Shown one piece after another: positions 1-8,922 of a DNA stretch of 42,481 bases. Location of the stretch: NCBI GenBank assembly GCA_964575675.1, contig CAZNRY010000009.1:1-42481 (forward strand), read 5' to 3'. This DNA comes from CAZNRY01 sp964575675 (GTDB lineage Bacteria; Eisenbacteria; RBG-16-71-46; CAIMUX01; VGJL01). The notes under the pieces were generated by a model. That model did no database searches. It was not told the origin of the DNA and saw only the letters and a list, made by a program, of their open reading frames with translations. The translations under genes and the position numbers were made by a program. Numbering within the stretch: position 1 is the first letter of the stretch; every line of letters begins with the position of its first letter.

Positions 1-277
1 GCGCGATCACCCCGCCACCCTCGGGGTCGGTCGCGGCGAGCCCCCCGATCGGAAACCCGTCTCCCCCGTGGTGGTCGGGCATCGCGGGGGGGTAGCCGAC
101 GATTCCCGGGAGGTGCGCGACGTTCATCACCTGCGTCAGGCCGCCCTCGCCGCGGATCGAGCCAAGGAGCTTCTCGTCGGCATAGATGCGGCCGGGCACG
201 CGCATCCCGCCGCTCTTCGGGATCTCGAAGAGCGTATCGCTGATCTTTCGCAGTTCGATGGACGCGTCCTTGCTCAT
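1..277 (-). CDS. rtcB: RtcB-type RNA ligase, N-terminal part (runs off left edge)
   Basis: The visible 92 codons match the RtcB N-terminus: an ELRKISDTLFEIPKS opening, then VPGRIYADEKLL, then NVAHLPGIVGYPPAMPDHHGG and GFPIGGLAA. RtcB joins 2',3'-cyclic phosphate or 3'-phosphate RNA ends to 5'-OH ends using GTP and Mn2+. The metal-binding Asp/Cys and the catalytic His lie beyond the edge, so activity cannot be judged. ATG at 275-277 is the chosen start because homology begins about ten residues later. The upstream neighbour on the same strand is archease, the known RtcB activation factor, which supports the call. The two are separated by about 207 nt filled by a hairpin repeat, so co-transcription is not certain. 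Confidence 0.9.
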   Translation of the reverse strand, partial: MSKDASIELRKISDTLFEIPKSGGMRVPGRIYADEKLLGSIRGEGGLTQVMNVAHLPGIVGYPPAMPDHHGGDGFPIGGLAATDPEGGGVIA

Positions 278-312
278 CACATCTTGCCTCGATCCTGTGC
301 GTGCGCGCGTTG

Positions 313-469
313 CGGCCGGCCGGGGTGGTCCCTCCGGACCGGCGCTCGCTCGGGGAAATCCGAGCGTTCTGGCTCGCGCCTGCGGCCCGCTTCGCGCGTC
401 GACCCCTGGAGCGACACAAAGGTAACATCCGCGCGGCGGGCAGCTCCTTCGGGACCACCCGGCCCGGCC
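313..469 (+). repeat. Large hairpin repeat element, copy 1
   Basis: Arms GGGTGGTCCC (323-332) and GGGACCACCC (451-460) are perfectly complementary. With two bulges the stem extends outward to 314 and 469, about 18 bp in all. The interior (about 334-448) closely matches, in opposite orientation, the interior of a second element at 13921-14088. The shared blocks include GGACCGGCGCTCGC, CTGGCTCGCGCCTGCGG, CGCTTCGCGCG and ATCCGCGCGGCG. It fills the gap between archease and rtcB. It could be a REP/MITE-like mobile repeat, a terminator or processing hairpin, or a structured RNA; the sequence does not decide. Confidence 0.75.
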
Positions 470-484
470 GCTTCTCCTACCCAT

Positions 485-940
485 CTAGATGTCGAAGATC
501 ACGACCGTCTCGTAGCGGTCGCCGCCGGCGTCCCGGATCGTTCGGATCCGAAGGTCATGATACGTCGCGGCCTTGATGTCTGCTCGCGATTCGTGCCGGC
601 TCCGATCCAGGGGCTCTCCGATCACCTCGGCCGTAACTGATTCCGGGGTGACTTGCGTGACCGCGACCCCGGCGGGGACGAAGCGGCCGACCTCATAAAG
701 GTAGAGAATCTCCTGGAGCCAGGCGATCAGGCACTCCTCGAGGTCGCGCGTCTCGAGCTGGACGGTCCGCCGCGCGGAGGATCTCACCGATGCGGGATCG
801 ACCAGGAGCGAGACCATCCCCAGTCCGGCCTGCGTGAACAGCTCCTCCAGGGTCCTTCCCCAGGCGCGGACGCCCACGTCGGCCGTGTGCTCGACCGGCT
901 CGAAGCCGAAAGCCCGCCCGCTTGACGCTGTCGGTTCCAT
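485..940 (-). CDS. Archease (RtcB activator)
   Basis: The 151-residue protein begins its homology at FEPVEHTADVGVRAWG, the archease signature containing metal-binding His/Asp residues, and ends with YHDLRI...YETVVIFDI, the usual archease C-terminus in which the near-terminal Asp binds Ca2+. Archease accelerates guanylylation and turnover of RtcB, whose gene lies next downstream. ATG at 940 gives the family's normal length. The frame stays open to an ATG at 1081, but that extra segment looks unlike archease and there is no clear Shine-Dalgarno at either start. The pair suggests RNA repair or tRNA splicing-type ligation. Confidence 0.9.
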   Translation of the reverse strand: MEPTASSGRAFGFEPVEHTADVGVRAWGRTLEELFTQAGLGMVSLLVDPASVRSSARRTVQLETRDLEECLIAWLQEILYLYEVGRFVPAGVAVTQVTPESVTAEVIGEPLDRSRHESRADIKAATYHDLRIRTIRDAGGDRYETVVIFDI

Positions 941-1319
941 CGCAGGAGGAGGATCGTCCGGCACTCGACCCGCGGTCAAGCATGCCGCGGGGACGCGAGC
1001 GCCCAGGCCTTCGTTCGGGGGATGCGGCCATGCATCGACTGAAGTCCCATAAGCGTCGAGGCTCATCGGTATTCGATCCACGGGATCAGGCGCACATGCT
1101 ACTCCGTGTTATTTTTATACACTGCATGCGGTTAGGCGTACCATAAATCTCTGGCGATTTTCCTTATAATCGTCAGTTGTTCTGAATATAGTTGTCTTGT
1201 GAACTTACAATCCGAGTCGGTGTTTCCAACACGATCCGGCTGATCGAGGCCGGGTCTTCTGATCCGAAAACAAGCGGCGTCTCGGTGAGAACGCTGCCTC
1301 GAAGAAGGAGGAATGAGAG
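941..1319. other. Divergent intergenic region, AT-rich, promoter-bearing
   Basis: This 379-nt gap lies between the divergent archease and yceI genes and is the only clearly AT-rich patch in the first 9 kb. A perfect TATAAT (1165-1170) faces yceI, although no good -35 lies 17 nt upstream. On the other strand TATAAA (about 1114-1120) faces archease. No RNA gene or ORF is credible here. Confidence 0.4.
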
Positions 1320-1913
1320 ATGATCCGTCGCCTGGTGGCCGCGGCCGCACTTGCCGTGGTGACATTCGCAAGCGCGCTGCCGGCATTCGCGGTCGGAACC
1401 TTCGACATCGATCCCGTCCACTCTGCGGTCGCCTTCAAGGTGAAGCACCTCTTCACGATGGTCCCGGGCCGCTTCAACGCGGTGGGCGGCGTAATCGTCT
1501 ACGACGCCCAGACGGTCGAGAACTCGAAGGTCGATGTCTCGATCGACGCGACGAGCATCAACACCGAAAACGAGATGCGCGACAAGCACCTGCGCTCGGG
1601 CGACTTCTTCGAGACCGACAAGTACCCGACCATCGTCTTCAAGAGCACGAAGGTGAAGAAGGCCGGGGAGGGCAAGCTCGAGGTGACCGGCGACCTGACG
1701 GTCCGCGGCGTGACGAAGCCCGTGACCCTTGCGGTCGAGATCATTGGGTTTGGTCCCGGGATGGACGGAAAGGTGCGCGGCGGATTCCATGCGACGACCC
1801 AGATCAACCGCATGGATTATAACGTGAGCTGGAACAAGACGCTCGATGGCGGCAGCCTCCTTCTCGGTGCGGACGTGCCGATCGACATCACGATCGAGGC
1901 GGTGCAGAAGTAG
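1320..1913 (+). CDS. YceI-family periplasmic lipid-binding-like protein
   Basis: The protein has 197 residues. Residues 1-24 form a Sec signal peptide ending PAFA, and the mature part begins GTFDIDPVHSAVAFKVKHLF, a typical YceI start. Later blocks DAQTVENSKVDVSIDATSINTE (split across the strand-swap region) and HLRSGDFFETDKYPTIVF match the lipocalin-like YceI fold. Such proteins bind isoprenoid or other amphiphilic ligands in the periplasm; the ligand here is unknown. A strong GGAGG (1306-1310 area) lies just before the ATG. It is followed 80 nt later by queF on the same strand, which has its own Shine-Dalgarno. Confidence 0.92.
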   Translation: MIRRLVAAAALAVVTFASALPAFAVGTFDIDPVHSAVAFKVKHLFTMVPGRFNAVGGVIVYDAQTVENSKVDVSIDATSINTENEMRDKHLRSGDFFETDKYPTIVFKSTKVKKAGEGKLEVTGDLTVRGVTKPVTLAVEIIGFGPGMDGKVRGGFHATTQINRMDYNVSWNKTLDGGSLLLGADVPIDITIEAVQK

Positions 1914-1995
1914 GACCTAGCCCGCGTTGTCGTTCCGGGTCGTTTGCGGTACCCTTCGGATCGACCGAACGGGGACCCGAGACAGGAGGAGCGAC

Positions 1996-2358
1996 TTGCC
2001 CAGCGAGCCGATGAAGATCCTCGAGACCTTCCCGAATCCGAAGCCTGAGCGCGACTACGAGGTCCTCTTCGAGTGCCCCGAATTCACCTGCCTCTGCCCG
2101 CTCACCGGACAGCCCGACTTCGCGACGATCAGCATTCGCTATGTCCCCGACCTGACCTGCGTCGAGCTCAAATCGTTGAAGCTCTATCTCTGGTCGTTCC
2201 GAAACGAGGGGGCATTCCATGAGGCGGTCGTCAACCAGATCCTCGATCATCTCGTCGGGGCGCTCGCGCCGCGCGAGATGACCGTCGAGGGGGACTTCCT
2301 CGTACGCGGCGGAATCCACACGGTCGTTCAGGCGACGCACGTTCAGAAAGGCCGCTGA
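1996..2358 (+). CDS. queF: NADPH-dependent preQ0 reductase QueF
   Basis: A 120-residue unimodular (YkvM-type) QueF, which reduces 7-cyano-7-deazaguanine to preQ1 in queuosine synthesis. The active-site segment EFTCLCPLTGQPDF (about residues 29-42) carries the nucleophilic Cys34 and Asp41. The NADPH/substrate motif ELKSLKLYL follows. TTG at 1996 is the chosen start because AGGAGG (1984-1989) sits 6 nt upstream; the first ATG, at 2011, is too far from it. No other queuosine genes are in the window, and no preQ1 riboswitch was found upstream. Confidence 0.93.
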   Translation: MPSEPMKILETFPNPKPERDYEVLFECPEFTCLCPLTGQPDFATISIRYVPDLTCVELKSLKLYLWSFRNEGAFHEAVVNQILDHLVGALAPREMTVEGDFLVRGGIHTVVQATHVQKGR

Positions 2359-2531
2359 ATCCGCCCCGGCGCCGGCCGGGTTGCCCCGTTCGTCGGATCG
2401 ACGCACGGCCGGCGGCAGGGCTCGGATGAAGGTCATCGCCCCTCTCCCGATCAGGTTTCGCTCACGATGCGGGCCTTGACGGGCCTCCGCGCAGGCCGGA
2501 AACTGCGGTGCGGTAGGATCCAGGGGGAACG

Positions 2532-4718
2532 GTGAGGTCTCTCGACAGAGGCACAATCGGATGCATCTCGCGCGGCGCCGGTGCTCGATCCGTGGGCCGG
2601 GTCCTCCTGTTCGCGCTGTTTCTCCCCGTAATCGCGCTAGCAGCCCCGCCCACCTCGACGCAGTTCTTCCCGGCCCGGTACTACCCGGACAGCCCGGATT
2701 TGGCGGGCGCCGCGCCCATCTCGCTTCGTCCCGGCGAAACCTCTCCCCCGCTCATTCTGATGCCGATCCCCGCGGGCGGGGCGCTCTTGGTGCGGGTGCT
2801 CGATGAGGCGGGCGCGCCCGTGGCCGGGATCCTGGTTGAAGCCGTGGCGGGAAGGTTCCGCGCTGCCGCTCTGACCGGCGGCGACGGCCGCGCGACGGTC
2901 ACGGGAGTTCCCGCGGGCGAGGCGGTCATCCGAACGCGGCCGGACGATCCACGAAGCGAAACGGGCGCCTTCGCCCTCCGATACGCTCCGGGCGTGGCGG
3001 ACCCCGCGCAGGCTGCGAGGCTTGTGATCGTCGACCAAGGCAGGACGGACGCGGGGGAGATGCGCATACCGGGCGCGGGTCGGATCAAGGCCGCGGTCCT
3101 CCGGCCGAACCGTCAATCGTGGAGCGACCTCCCCGTCGTTCTGCGGTCAACGGATGGCGCCGTTCGCCGGGAGCGGCTGACGGACACGGCGGGGCGCGTG
3201 ACCTTCGGTGGTCTGGAGCCCGGGACCTACCGGCTGTGGGCAGACGCGCGCGGCACCGATGCGGTCAGCGAGTGTTCGAACGGAACCCGGGACACGTTGG
3301 CCGCCGCGCCCATCGAAATCGTCCGCGAATCACTCGTCTCGGGGATCGTGATCGAAACCGACCGCGGTGGAGAAATTAGAGGGGCGATACGCGATCTGAG
3401 CAGCAATGATGGCCTTCCCGGTCTGGAGGTGCGCTTCCATCCCGTCGACAGTCCTGCCGCGACCTATCGCTTCGTTACCGACGCAATCGGCTTCTACTTC
3501 GCGTATGGACTTCCTGCCGGGGCATACAAGATCTACGTTCCCGCAATCCGGCGGTGGTATCCAAGCTCGCAGACCGAGCAAGGAGCGAGGACGATCGAGA
3601 TCGCCGAGGGGGAGGAGATCGACGGGGCCGACGTTCGCGGAGAGATGGACGATCCATGCCGGTTGGCGCCGCAATCCGAGGGCGTGATCGAGGGGGGCGT
3701 TCAGGCGGACTTCACGAGGCTCCCCGGCGCGGAGATCATCGCTTGGGATGGACCGGACACCTTTCGGGTCAAGGTTACCGAAACGAGCATTTATCGGATC
3801 GGGTGTCTTCCCGCGGGCAACTACTTCGTCTCCTTCGTGCCTGACGGCGTCTACCTGCGGCAGTACCATCCTCTGACGAATGACCCCGCGGGAGCGCGGT
3901 CGATCGGCGTAGCCCAGGGAGACACATCGCGCGGTGCGAACTTCTTCCCCACACTCGGCGCTGTCTTGGAGGGGAGCGTGATTTCTGACGCGGACGGCAT
4001 CGGAATGGCGCAGGTTCCTGTCTTCGCCAGGAACCCGATGCTCGGAACTATGAGCCGGACCGTGACCGACAAGGACGGACTCTTCAAGGTCGACCGGCTC
4101 CCCGATCGCACCGGCCTCCCCGCAGGGGAGTGGTTCGTCGCGACCGACTCGATCGCGATGTCGAGTCTCGTGGCCACCCCTGTCCTCGTGATCGGACTGG
4201 AGGGGGAGAGGATCGGGAATCGCGCGAGGCTCCTCTTTCTCATTCCGGACGGGATGAGCGTCCACGGATGGTCCCTCGAGAGGGGATCCGGCGGGACGGA
4301 TCCGATCATCGTCTCGGATGCGATCTCGCACGCCGACGGGGCGGCCGCTAGGGAGTACGTCGACCCGATCGCATGCGGATCCTGCCGGTACCGCCTGACC
4401 GTCACGACGGAGAGATCGGGGGAGGAGATCGATCTACACTCGGACTGGCTCGATGTGGTTTCGGTCGCCGCCGGCCCGCGTTCGCCGTATCCCCACCCCT
4501 GGAGCGGAAGCGGATGGCTGCGCCTCCCGCGCGCCGTCGCCCCCCGGGAGAGAGTCGAGCTGTACGGACCGGACGGGGCGCGCGTCGCCCGGCTCGCGGT
4601 CGATGGAGACCGGGTCGCATTCGATGGGAAGCAGACACCTGCATCCGGAGTCTACTTTCTCCGCTATCGCGGCGACGACGGGCGCGATCACGCGATGCGT
4701 CTGGTGCTGAGGCGATGA
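2532..4718 (+). CDS. Secreted multi-domain Ig-like (carboxypeptidase-regulatory-like) protein with C-terminal sorting-type domain
   Basis: The protein has 728 residues and starts at GTG. A signal peptide ends near residue 37 (LPVIALA). The body consists of several carboxypeptidase-regulatory/SpaA-like beta-sandwich repeats. Three of these carry a related tyrosine-proline motif (RYYPDSPDLAGA, RWYPSSQTEQGA, RQYHPLTNDPAGA). The last ~70 residues (VELYGPDGARVARL ... SGVYFLRY ... MRLVLRR) resemble the FlgD-like/type IX C-terminal domain, so a cell-surface or secreted location is likely. No catalytic motif is visible. Its stop overlaps the start of the downstream methylase (ATGA), an unexpected coupling of a surface protein with a DNA-modifying enzyme. 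Confidence 0.8.
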   Translation: MRSLDRGTIGCISRGAGARSVGRVLLFALFLPVIALAAPPTSTQFFPARYYPDSPDLAGAAPISLRPGETSPPLILMPIPAGGALLVRVLDEAGAPVAGILVEAVAGRFRAAALTGGDGRATVTGVPAGEAVIRTRPDDPRSETGAFALRYAPGVADPAQAARLVIVDQGRTDAGEMRIPGAGRIKAAVLRPNRQSWSDLPVVLRSTDGAVRRERLTDTAGRVTFGGLEPGTYRLWADARGTDAVSECSNGTRDTLAAAPIEIVRESLVSGIVIETDRGGEIRGAIRDLSSNDGLPGLEVRFHPVDSPAATYRFVTDAIGFYFAYGLPAGAYKIYVPAIRRWYPSSQTEQGARTIEIAEGEEIDGADVRGEMDDPCRLAPQSEGVIEGGVQADFTRLPGAEIIAWDGPDTFRVKVTETSIYRIGCLPAGNYFVSFVPDGVYLRQYHPLTNDPAGARSIGVAQGDTSRGANFFPTLGAVLEGSVISDADGIGMAQVPVFARNPMLGTMSRTVTDKDGLFKVDRLPDRTGLPAGEWFVATDSIAMSSLVATPVLVIGLEGERIGNRARLLFLIPDGMSVHGWSLERGSGGTDPIIVSDAISHADGAAAREYVDPIACGSCRYRLTVTTERSGEEIDLHSDWLDVVSVAAGPRSPYPHPWSGSGWLRLPRAVAPRERVELYGPDGARVARLAVDGDRVAFDGKQTPASGVYFLRYRGDDGRDHAMRLVLRR

Positions 4719-7297
4719 ACGATCGGACCGAGCTCCCCGCGATTCTGACCCGCGCCCTCCTCGCGGCAGCAGCGCCGCGCGCCCAGAAGCCGGCCGCCGA
4801 AACCGCGTCTCCCGGTCTCTTCCCGCCGCCCGAAGTGCGGTCCCCCAACGCCGGCGATCTCTCGGCCATTTCGGATGACACGCACCGTCTGCTCTCCGAC
4901 CTGATCATTCTGATTCTCCTCGAGCTGGAAGGGTTGGTCGATTCGCCGTTGAACATTCGCGCGCGGGCGCGTGTTCGATTGGGCGCGCCGTCCCGCAGCC
5001 GCGTGCTCGCCGATTGGCCCGTCTCGATCGAAGCGGCGGCGCCACGGGATCTGTTCGCCCGGAGCGGCGCCACACCGGCGCTCCCGATCGCGCGGGATCC
5101 GGAGGCCTTCTTTGCCGCGATCCTGCGCTCGGTGCGATCGACCGCCGGAACGCTGCTCATCGCGCCGCCGCAGATCGAGGAGATGATCCGATGGCTTCTG
5201 CCGGTCATCGCACGCTGCGCTCCGGAAGACGATCCGGTCGGATGGATCCACGCCCACGGCCAGAGGAATCGACTCGCCCGCGGGCCCGGCAACCGGCTCC
5301 GCTTTCAGGTGGATCGGGAGCGGGGGAGGAGCCACGGAGTGCTCTACACGCCGCCGCCGCTGACCGAGGCCCTCGTCGATGCGGTGCTGGGCGCCTGGAG
5401 CCGGCAATCGGGGGCTCCGATCGCTTCGTTGTTCGGCGCTTCAGCCGGACGGTCGGCCGAGACGCGCAGGATCCTGGATCCCGCGTGCGGCAGCGGACAG
5501 TTCCTCCTTTCGATCGCACGGAGGCTACTGCATGCGGAGGACCAAAGAGAGAAGGCGCGGCCCGAAGAGATCATCGGGATCTTCCGCTCGATGCACGGCG
5601 TAGATATCGATCCGTGGGCCGCGACGCTCTCGGCGTTCAACCTATCCCTGCAGGCGGTCCGGGCCCTCTGCAAGTCCCAGGGAGCGGATCCGCCCATCGT
5701 AATGCGGTGGCTTCAGGAGCAGCTGGGTCCGGGGTTTCCGTGGTTTCTGGGTTCCCAGGTTCACCAGGGGAACGCCCTTCTCCTCGCAGCCACGCCCGAT
5801 GGAACGACCTTCCGCTGGACCGAGCGCTTCGCTTCGATCTTCAGCGGTGAGCGTCCCGGGTTCGACATTGTGATCGGCAATCCTCCTTGGGTCTCTTACG
5901 GTCTGCGTAATCGCGCGGGAGCCGAGGAGGAAGAATCAACGTATCTGCGCGGACTCTTCACGTTCGGGGCGCAGTACAAGCTGAGTCTCTATCCCCTTTT
6001 CATCGAGCTCGCCCTTCGCCTCACGCGGCCAAACGGACTGCACGGGTTTCTCGTGCCCGATTCATTCTTCACTGGAAGGCACTTCTCGCGCATCCGTGCG
6101 CACATGCTGGAAACCTGCCAGCCGCTGCTGTTCTGTCTCGTCGAGTCGGGTCCGTGGCCGGGCGTTCACGTGGGTCACACTGCCTTCTACTGCGTCCGGC
6201 GCCTTCCCACACCGGAACCGGCGGGGCCCGTCACGACCTGCGCCCTGAAGTTCCCATCGTACTCGCATCGAACACGGCGGCCGGCCGATGGATCGTTGTC
6301 GCTTTTCTCAGCGGACCAGGAAGCGAACCGGCCCGTTCTTGTCGACGCGAACGCGTTCCAATCGACGCCCCACCATGCCTTCCGCGTCTTCCGCAATGAC
6401 GGCGAACGCCGCTTCATCGAGACGATGGACAGGCAGCCCATGCGTCTGGAGAACGTTGTCGAGACCTATTCCGGCTTGATCGCGCGGTACGGGCAGGAAA
6501 GCGTGACCGGCCCGCGGGACGGCCCGTTTGTCTTGAAGGACAAACAGGGGCGCGTTGTCTACCGGGACCCGGAGCCGGGAGGCCGGTGGATGCCATCCCT
6601 TCACAGCGGGGCCGAGGTCGAGGCGTTCCGGGTGCGTTGTCGGGGAGGGGCGGTTTACATTCCGCCCGATCGAGAGGCCCTCAGAAGGGTCTACAAGAGC
6701 GGGTTCGATCTCAATCGCTATCGCGGGGAGAAAGTCCTACTCCGCCAGACCGGCGACAACTTGATCGCGGCCCGCGACAAGTCTGGGCTCCTCTGCCTCA
6801 ACAATGTGCACATCCTTACCTCCGCCGACGATCCCGGGGCTGACCCCCGGTTTCTCTGCGGTCTATTGTTGAGCGATCCGATCCAGCGCTACTACCAGAT
6901 CGTGGCACTGGAGGCGGGACGTCCGCTGGCGCAGGTCGATCTCGTGACCATCGAGGCGATCCCCTTCCCATGCGATCGAAGCGGGATGCCGTTCGGCGAG
7001 CGGAGGTCGGCCGACGGCCGCGTCCAGGGAGCTGGTCGGGATCTGAAGAAGCTGGACGGAGCGATACGCGGGGGGTCGGCGGACGAGATCACCGATCTGG
7101 CGCGACGGGCGTACGATGCGGGCCCGGACCGGTTCTCCGGGGAAGAGGGATTCAGCGGCCGCGATCTGGCGACGGTGATCGTCTGTCGAATCGTCGACAT
7201 GCTCGAATCGTCCGACGATGAGCGGCTTCGTAAGGCCCTGAGGGAGATGCTGGACAGCGTCTCCCGGACTCTATTCGGAATGGATCCGGGGAGCTGA
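4715..7297 (+). CDS. N6-adenine DNA methyltransferase (Eco57I/TaqI-like, type IIG-type fold)
   Basis: The protein has 860 residues. GVLYTPPPLTEALVDAVL (about 208-226) is motif X. DPACGSGQFLLSIARRLL (about 255-272) is the SAM-binding motif I. HGVDIDPWAATLSAFNL follows as motif II-III, and NPPW (389-392) is the N6-adenine catalytic motif IV. The C-terminal third, including LLRQTGDNLIAA and CLNNVHILT, resembles the TaqI-like target-recognition domain. The first 200 residues show no recognisable PD-(D/E)xK nuclease, so it may be a solitary methylase or a restriction enzyme with an unfamiliar nuclease. The start ATG overlaps the preceding stop. The stop lies 1 nt from the convergent cytochrome stop. 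Confidence 0.85.
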   Translation: MNDRTELPAILTRALLAAAAPRAQKPAAETASPGLFPPPEVRSPNAGDLSAISDDTHRLLSDLIILILLELEGLVDSPLNIRARARVRLGAPSRSRVLADWPVSIEAAAPRDLFARSGATPALPIARDPEAFFAAILRSVRSTAGTLLIAPPQIEEMIRWLLPVIARCAPEDDPVGWIHAHGQRNRLARGPGNRLRFQVDRERGRSHGVLYTPPPLTEALVDAVLGAWSRQSGAPIASLFGASAGRSAETRRILDPACGSGQFLLSIARRLLHAEDQREKARPEEIIGIFRSMHGVDIDPWAATLSAFNLSLQAVRALCKSQGADPPIVMRWLQEQLGPGFPWFLGSQVHQGNALLLAATPDGTTFRWTERFASIFSGERPGFDIVIGNPPWVSYGLRNRAGAEEEESTYLRGLFTFGAQYKLSLYPLFIELALRLTRPNGLHGFLVPDSFFTGRHFSRIRAHMLETCQPLLFCLVESGPWPGVHVGHTAFYCVRRLPTPEPAGPVTTCALKFPSYSHRTRRPADGSLSLFSADQEANRPVLVDANAFQSTPHHAFRVFRNDGERRFIETMDRQPMRLENVVETYSGLIARYGQESVTGPRDGPFVLKDKQGRVVYRDPEPGGRWMPSLHSGAEVEAFRVRCRGGAVYIPPDREALRRVYKSGFDLNRYRGEKVLLRQTGDNLIAARDKSGLLCLNNVHILTSADDPGADPRFLCGLLLSDPIQRYYQIVALEAGRPLAQVDLVTIEAIPFPCDRSGMPFGERRSADGRVQGAGRDLKKLDGAIRGGSADEITDLARRAYDAGPDRFSGEEGFSGRDLATVIVCRIVDMLESSDDERLRKALREMLDSVSRTLFGMDPGS

Positions 7298-7298
7298 A

Positions 7299-8903
7299 TC
7301 AGTTCTTCTCCCGGTACCTTTGTTGGTATGTCTTTTTCAGATCATCGACCTCCTGCTGGCTGAGTCCCTTCAGCCAGACGTGCTGATCTTCTTCCAAAAG
7401 CCGCTCCACGCGCGCCTTGTACGTCTTGCCCATCTCCGCAGAGTGCCCCTCGGCGGTTTCGATCACCAAGGGAAGGAACTCGGTGTAGAAGTGCTTCGCC
7501 ACCTCATACATCCCGTGCCAGTGGGTGTAGTCGGGTCCCATCATGGAGGCGCCGTGCCGGGCGCGGCGACCCTCGTGATGCCATAGCTCGTAGAAGACCC
7601 ACTGCAACTTCGTCTCGAAGGGCGAACGGGGATTCAAGACGCCGTCCGTCTGCAGGGCGTCCATAAGGCCCTTTGCCGGCTTGGCGAACTTCTCGTTGTA
7701 CAAGACGACGAGGTCGTCGAACTGTTTGTAGAAGTTATCGACGTGGCTCGTGGCATGGCAGTTCGCACAGACCTGTTTCATCTCGTCTCGGCGGCTCTCC
7801 CATTGCCGGACTCTTGCAACCTTGCGGGGAACCTCGCGGGTCTTCATGACGCCGCCGTCGACGTACTTCTCCTGGGTGGCTACCGTCTCCCCCACGTTTG
7901 GCAGAAGGCGCGTGCTCGGGTAGTCCTCCTTGAACCCATCCTCGAAGACGACGAGGTTCAGCTTGGTCGAAACGATTGGTCGTAGCGTCCAGGAGATGCG
8001 CTCGCCGACGTCGTGGCTGTTGCCGATCACGGTGCCGTCCGCCGTCAAGTAGCCGCCGATGTGGCACGTGGCGCAGGTCGGGGCCGCCGAGTAGTCCCGG
8101 CCGAGGATCCAGTCGCCCTCTTTCTCCATGCCCATGCGTTCGCGGTTGGCGTGGAAGGCGATTCCATGTTTCGACTCGTTGAAGATTTCGATCTGCGGGT
8201 GATCCGGACCCATGTGGCACTTGCCGCAGTTTTCGGGGCTGCGCGCCAACTTGGCGTTGAAATCGTGGCGCGAGTGGCAGGCGTGGCAGGAACCCTTGGA
8301 ACCGTCTGGATTCAGGCGGCCCACGCCCGAGTTCGGCCAGGTATCGGCGGACAGGACAGGTTTTCCCTCGGCGCCGATGCGTCGCACTGCGCCCTTCTCG
8401 TCTTTCTCGAAGCCCACAATGGACCCATGGCACTGCCAGCATCCGTTGACCGCGTCGGCGTTGTTGCCCGGCATGCCGCAGGCCTTCTCGGCCAGGACGT
8501 TGTCGAGGCTCGCGATGATCTCACCCGCCTTCGCGTGGTGGCTGCTGCTGAACTCGGCGAACTCCCTTTCGTGGCATCCCGAGCAGTCCAGCGGCGTGAC
8601 CAAGATCGAAATCCAGACGCCTTGGTGCCGCCATGCATCAGGCTCCCCCTCGGCGGCGCGATGGCAGTCGTAGCATCCGATCGCGGCGCCCGAATGGCGG
8701 GAATGTTCCCACTCTCGCACCAAGGAAGGCGAAGACTTCGAATGGCACTCCACGCATGCCTTGCTGTCGGCCGGAGGCTCGGATCGCGCCGGACAGGCGA
8801 AACCGGAGAGGCAGGCGAGGACGCCGGCGAGAAGAGGCAGGGCCACGAGTCGGACAGGATGGTCGATCCTCGCGATCCCATTCCGCAGTGCAGCGAGCTT
8901 CAT
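7299..8903 (-). CDS. Octaheme cytochrome c, hydroxylamine-oxidoreductase (HAO) family
   Basis: The protein has 534 residues, with a signal/anchor segment around residues 18-38. Eight CxxCH motifs start at Cys50, 77, 107, 155, 206, 226, 277 and 379. Their spacing and the C-terminal block GPDYTHWHGMYEVAKHFY match octaheme HAO-like proteins. These act in the periplasm, either oxidising hydroxylamine or hydrazine or, in the reverse-type members, reducing nitrite or hydroxylamine to ammonium. Which applies depends on the Tyr that cross-links the P460 heme; Tyr459 and Tyr466 are nearby candidates but I cannot align them. ATG at 8903 is chosen because AAGGAGA lies 9 nt upstream. It is 19 nt downstream of the ConA-like gene and probably in one operon with it. 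Confidence 0.88.
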   Translation of the reverse strand: MKLAALRNGIARIDHPVRLVALPLLAGVLACLSGFACPARSEPPADSKACVECHSKSSPSLVREWEHSRHSGAAIGCYDCHRAAEGEPDAWRHQGVWISILVTPLDCSGCHEREFAEFSSSHHAKAGEIIASLDNVLAEKACGMPGNNADAVNGCWQCHGSIVGFEKDEKGAVRRIGAEGKPVLSADTWPNSGVGRLNPDGSKGSCHACHSRHDFNAKLARSPENCGKCHMGPDHPQIEIFNESKHGIAFHANRERMGMEKEGDWILGRDYSAAPTCATCHIGGYLTADGTVIGNSHDVGERISWTLRPIVSTKLNLVVFEDGFKEDYPSTRLLPNVGETVATQEKYVDGGVMKTREVPRKVARVRQWESRRDEMKQVCANCHATSHVDNFYKQFDDLVVLYNEKFAKPAKGLMDALQTDGVLNPRSPFETKLQWVFYELWHHEGRRARHGASMMGPDYTHWHGMYEVAKHFYTEFLPLVIETAEGHSAEMGKTYKARVERLLEEDQHVWLKGLSQQEVDDLKKTYQQRYREKN

Positions 8904-8922
8904 GATCGGGGTCTCCTTCACG

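Noticed and set aside
1914..1995. Possible preQ1 riboswitch before queF
   Set aside because: No class I or II preQ1 consensus, and the gap is too short with a terminator-free GC-rich sequence.
3330..4331. 333-codon minus frame opposite the Ig-like repeat protein
   Set aside because: Shadow of the real gene; no recognisable domain.
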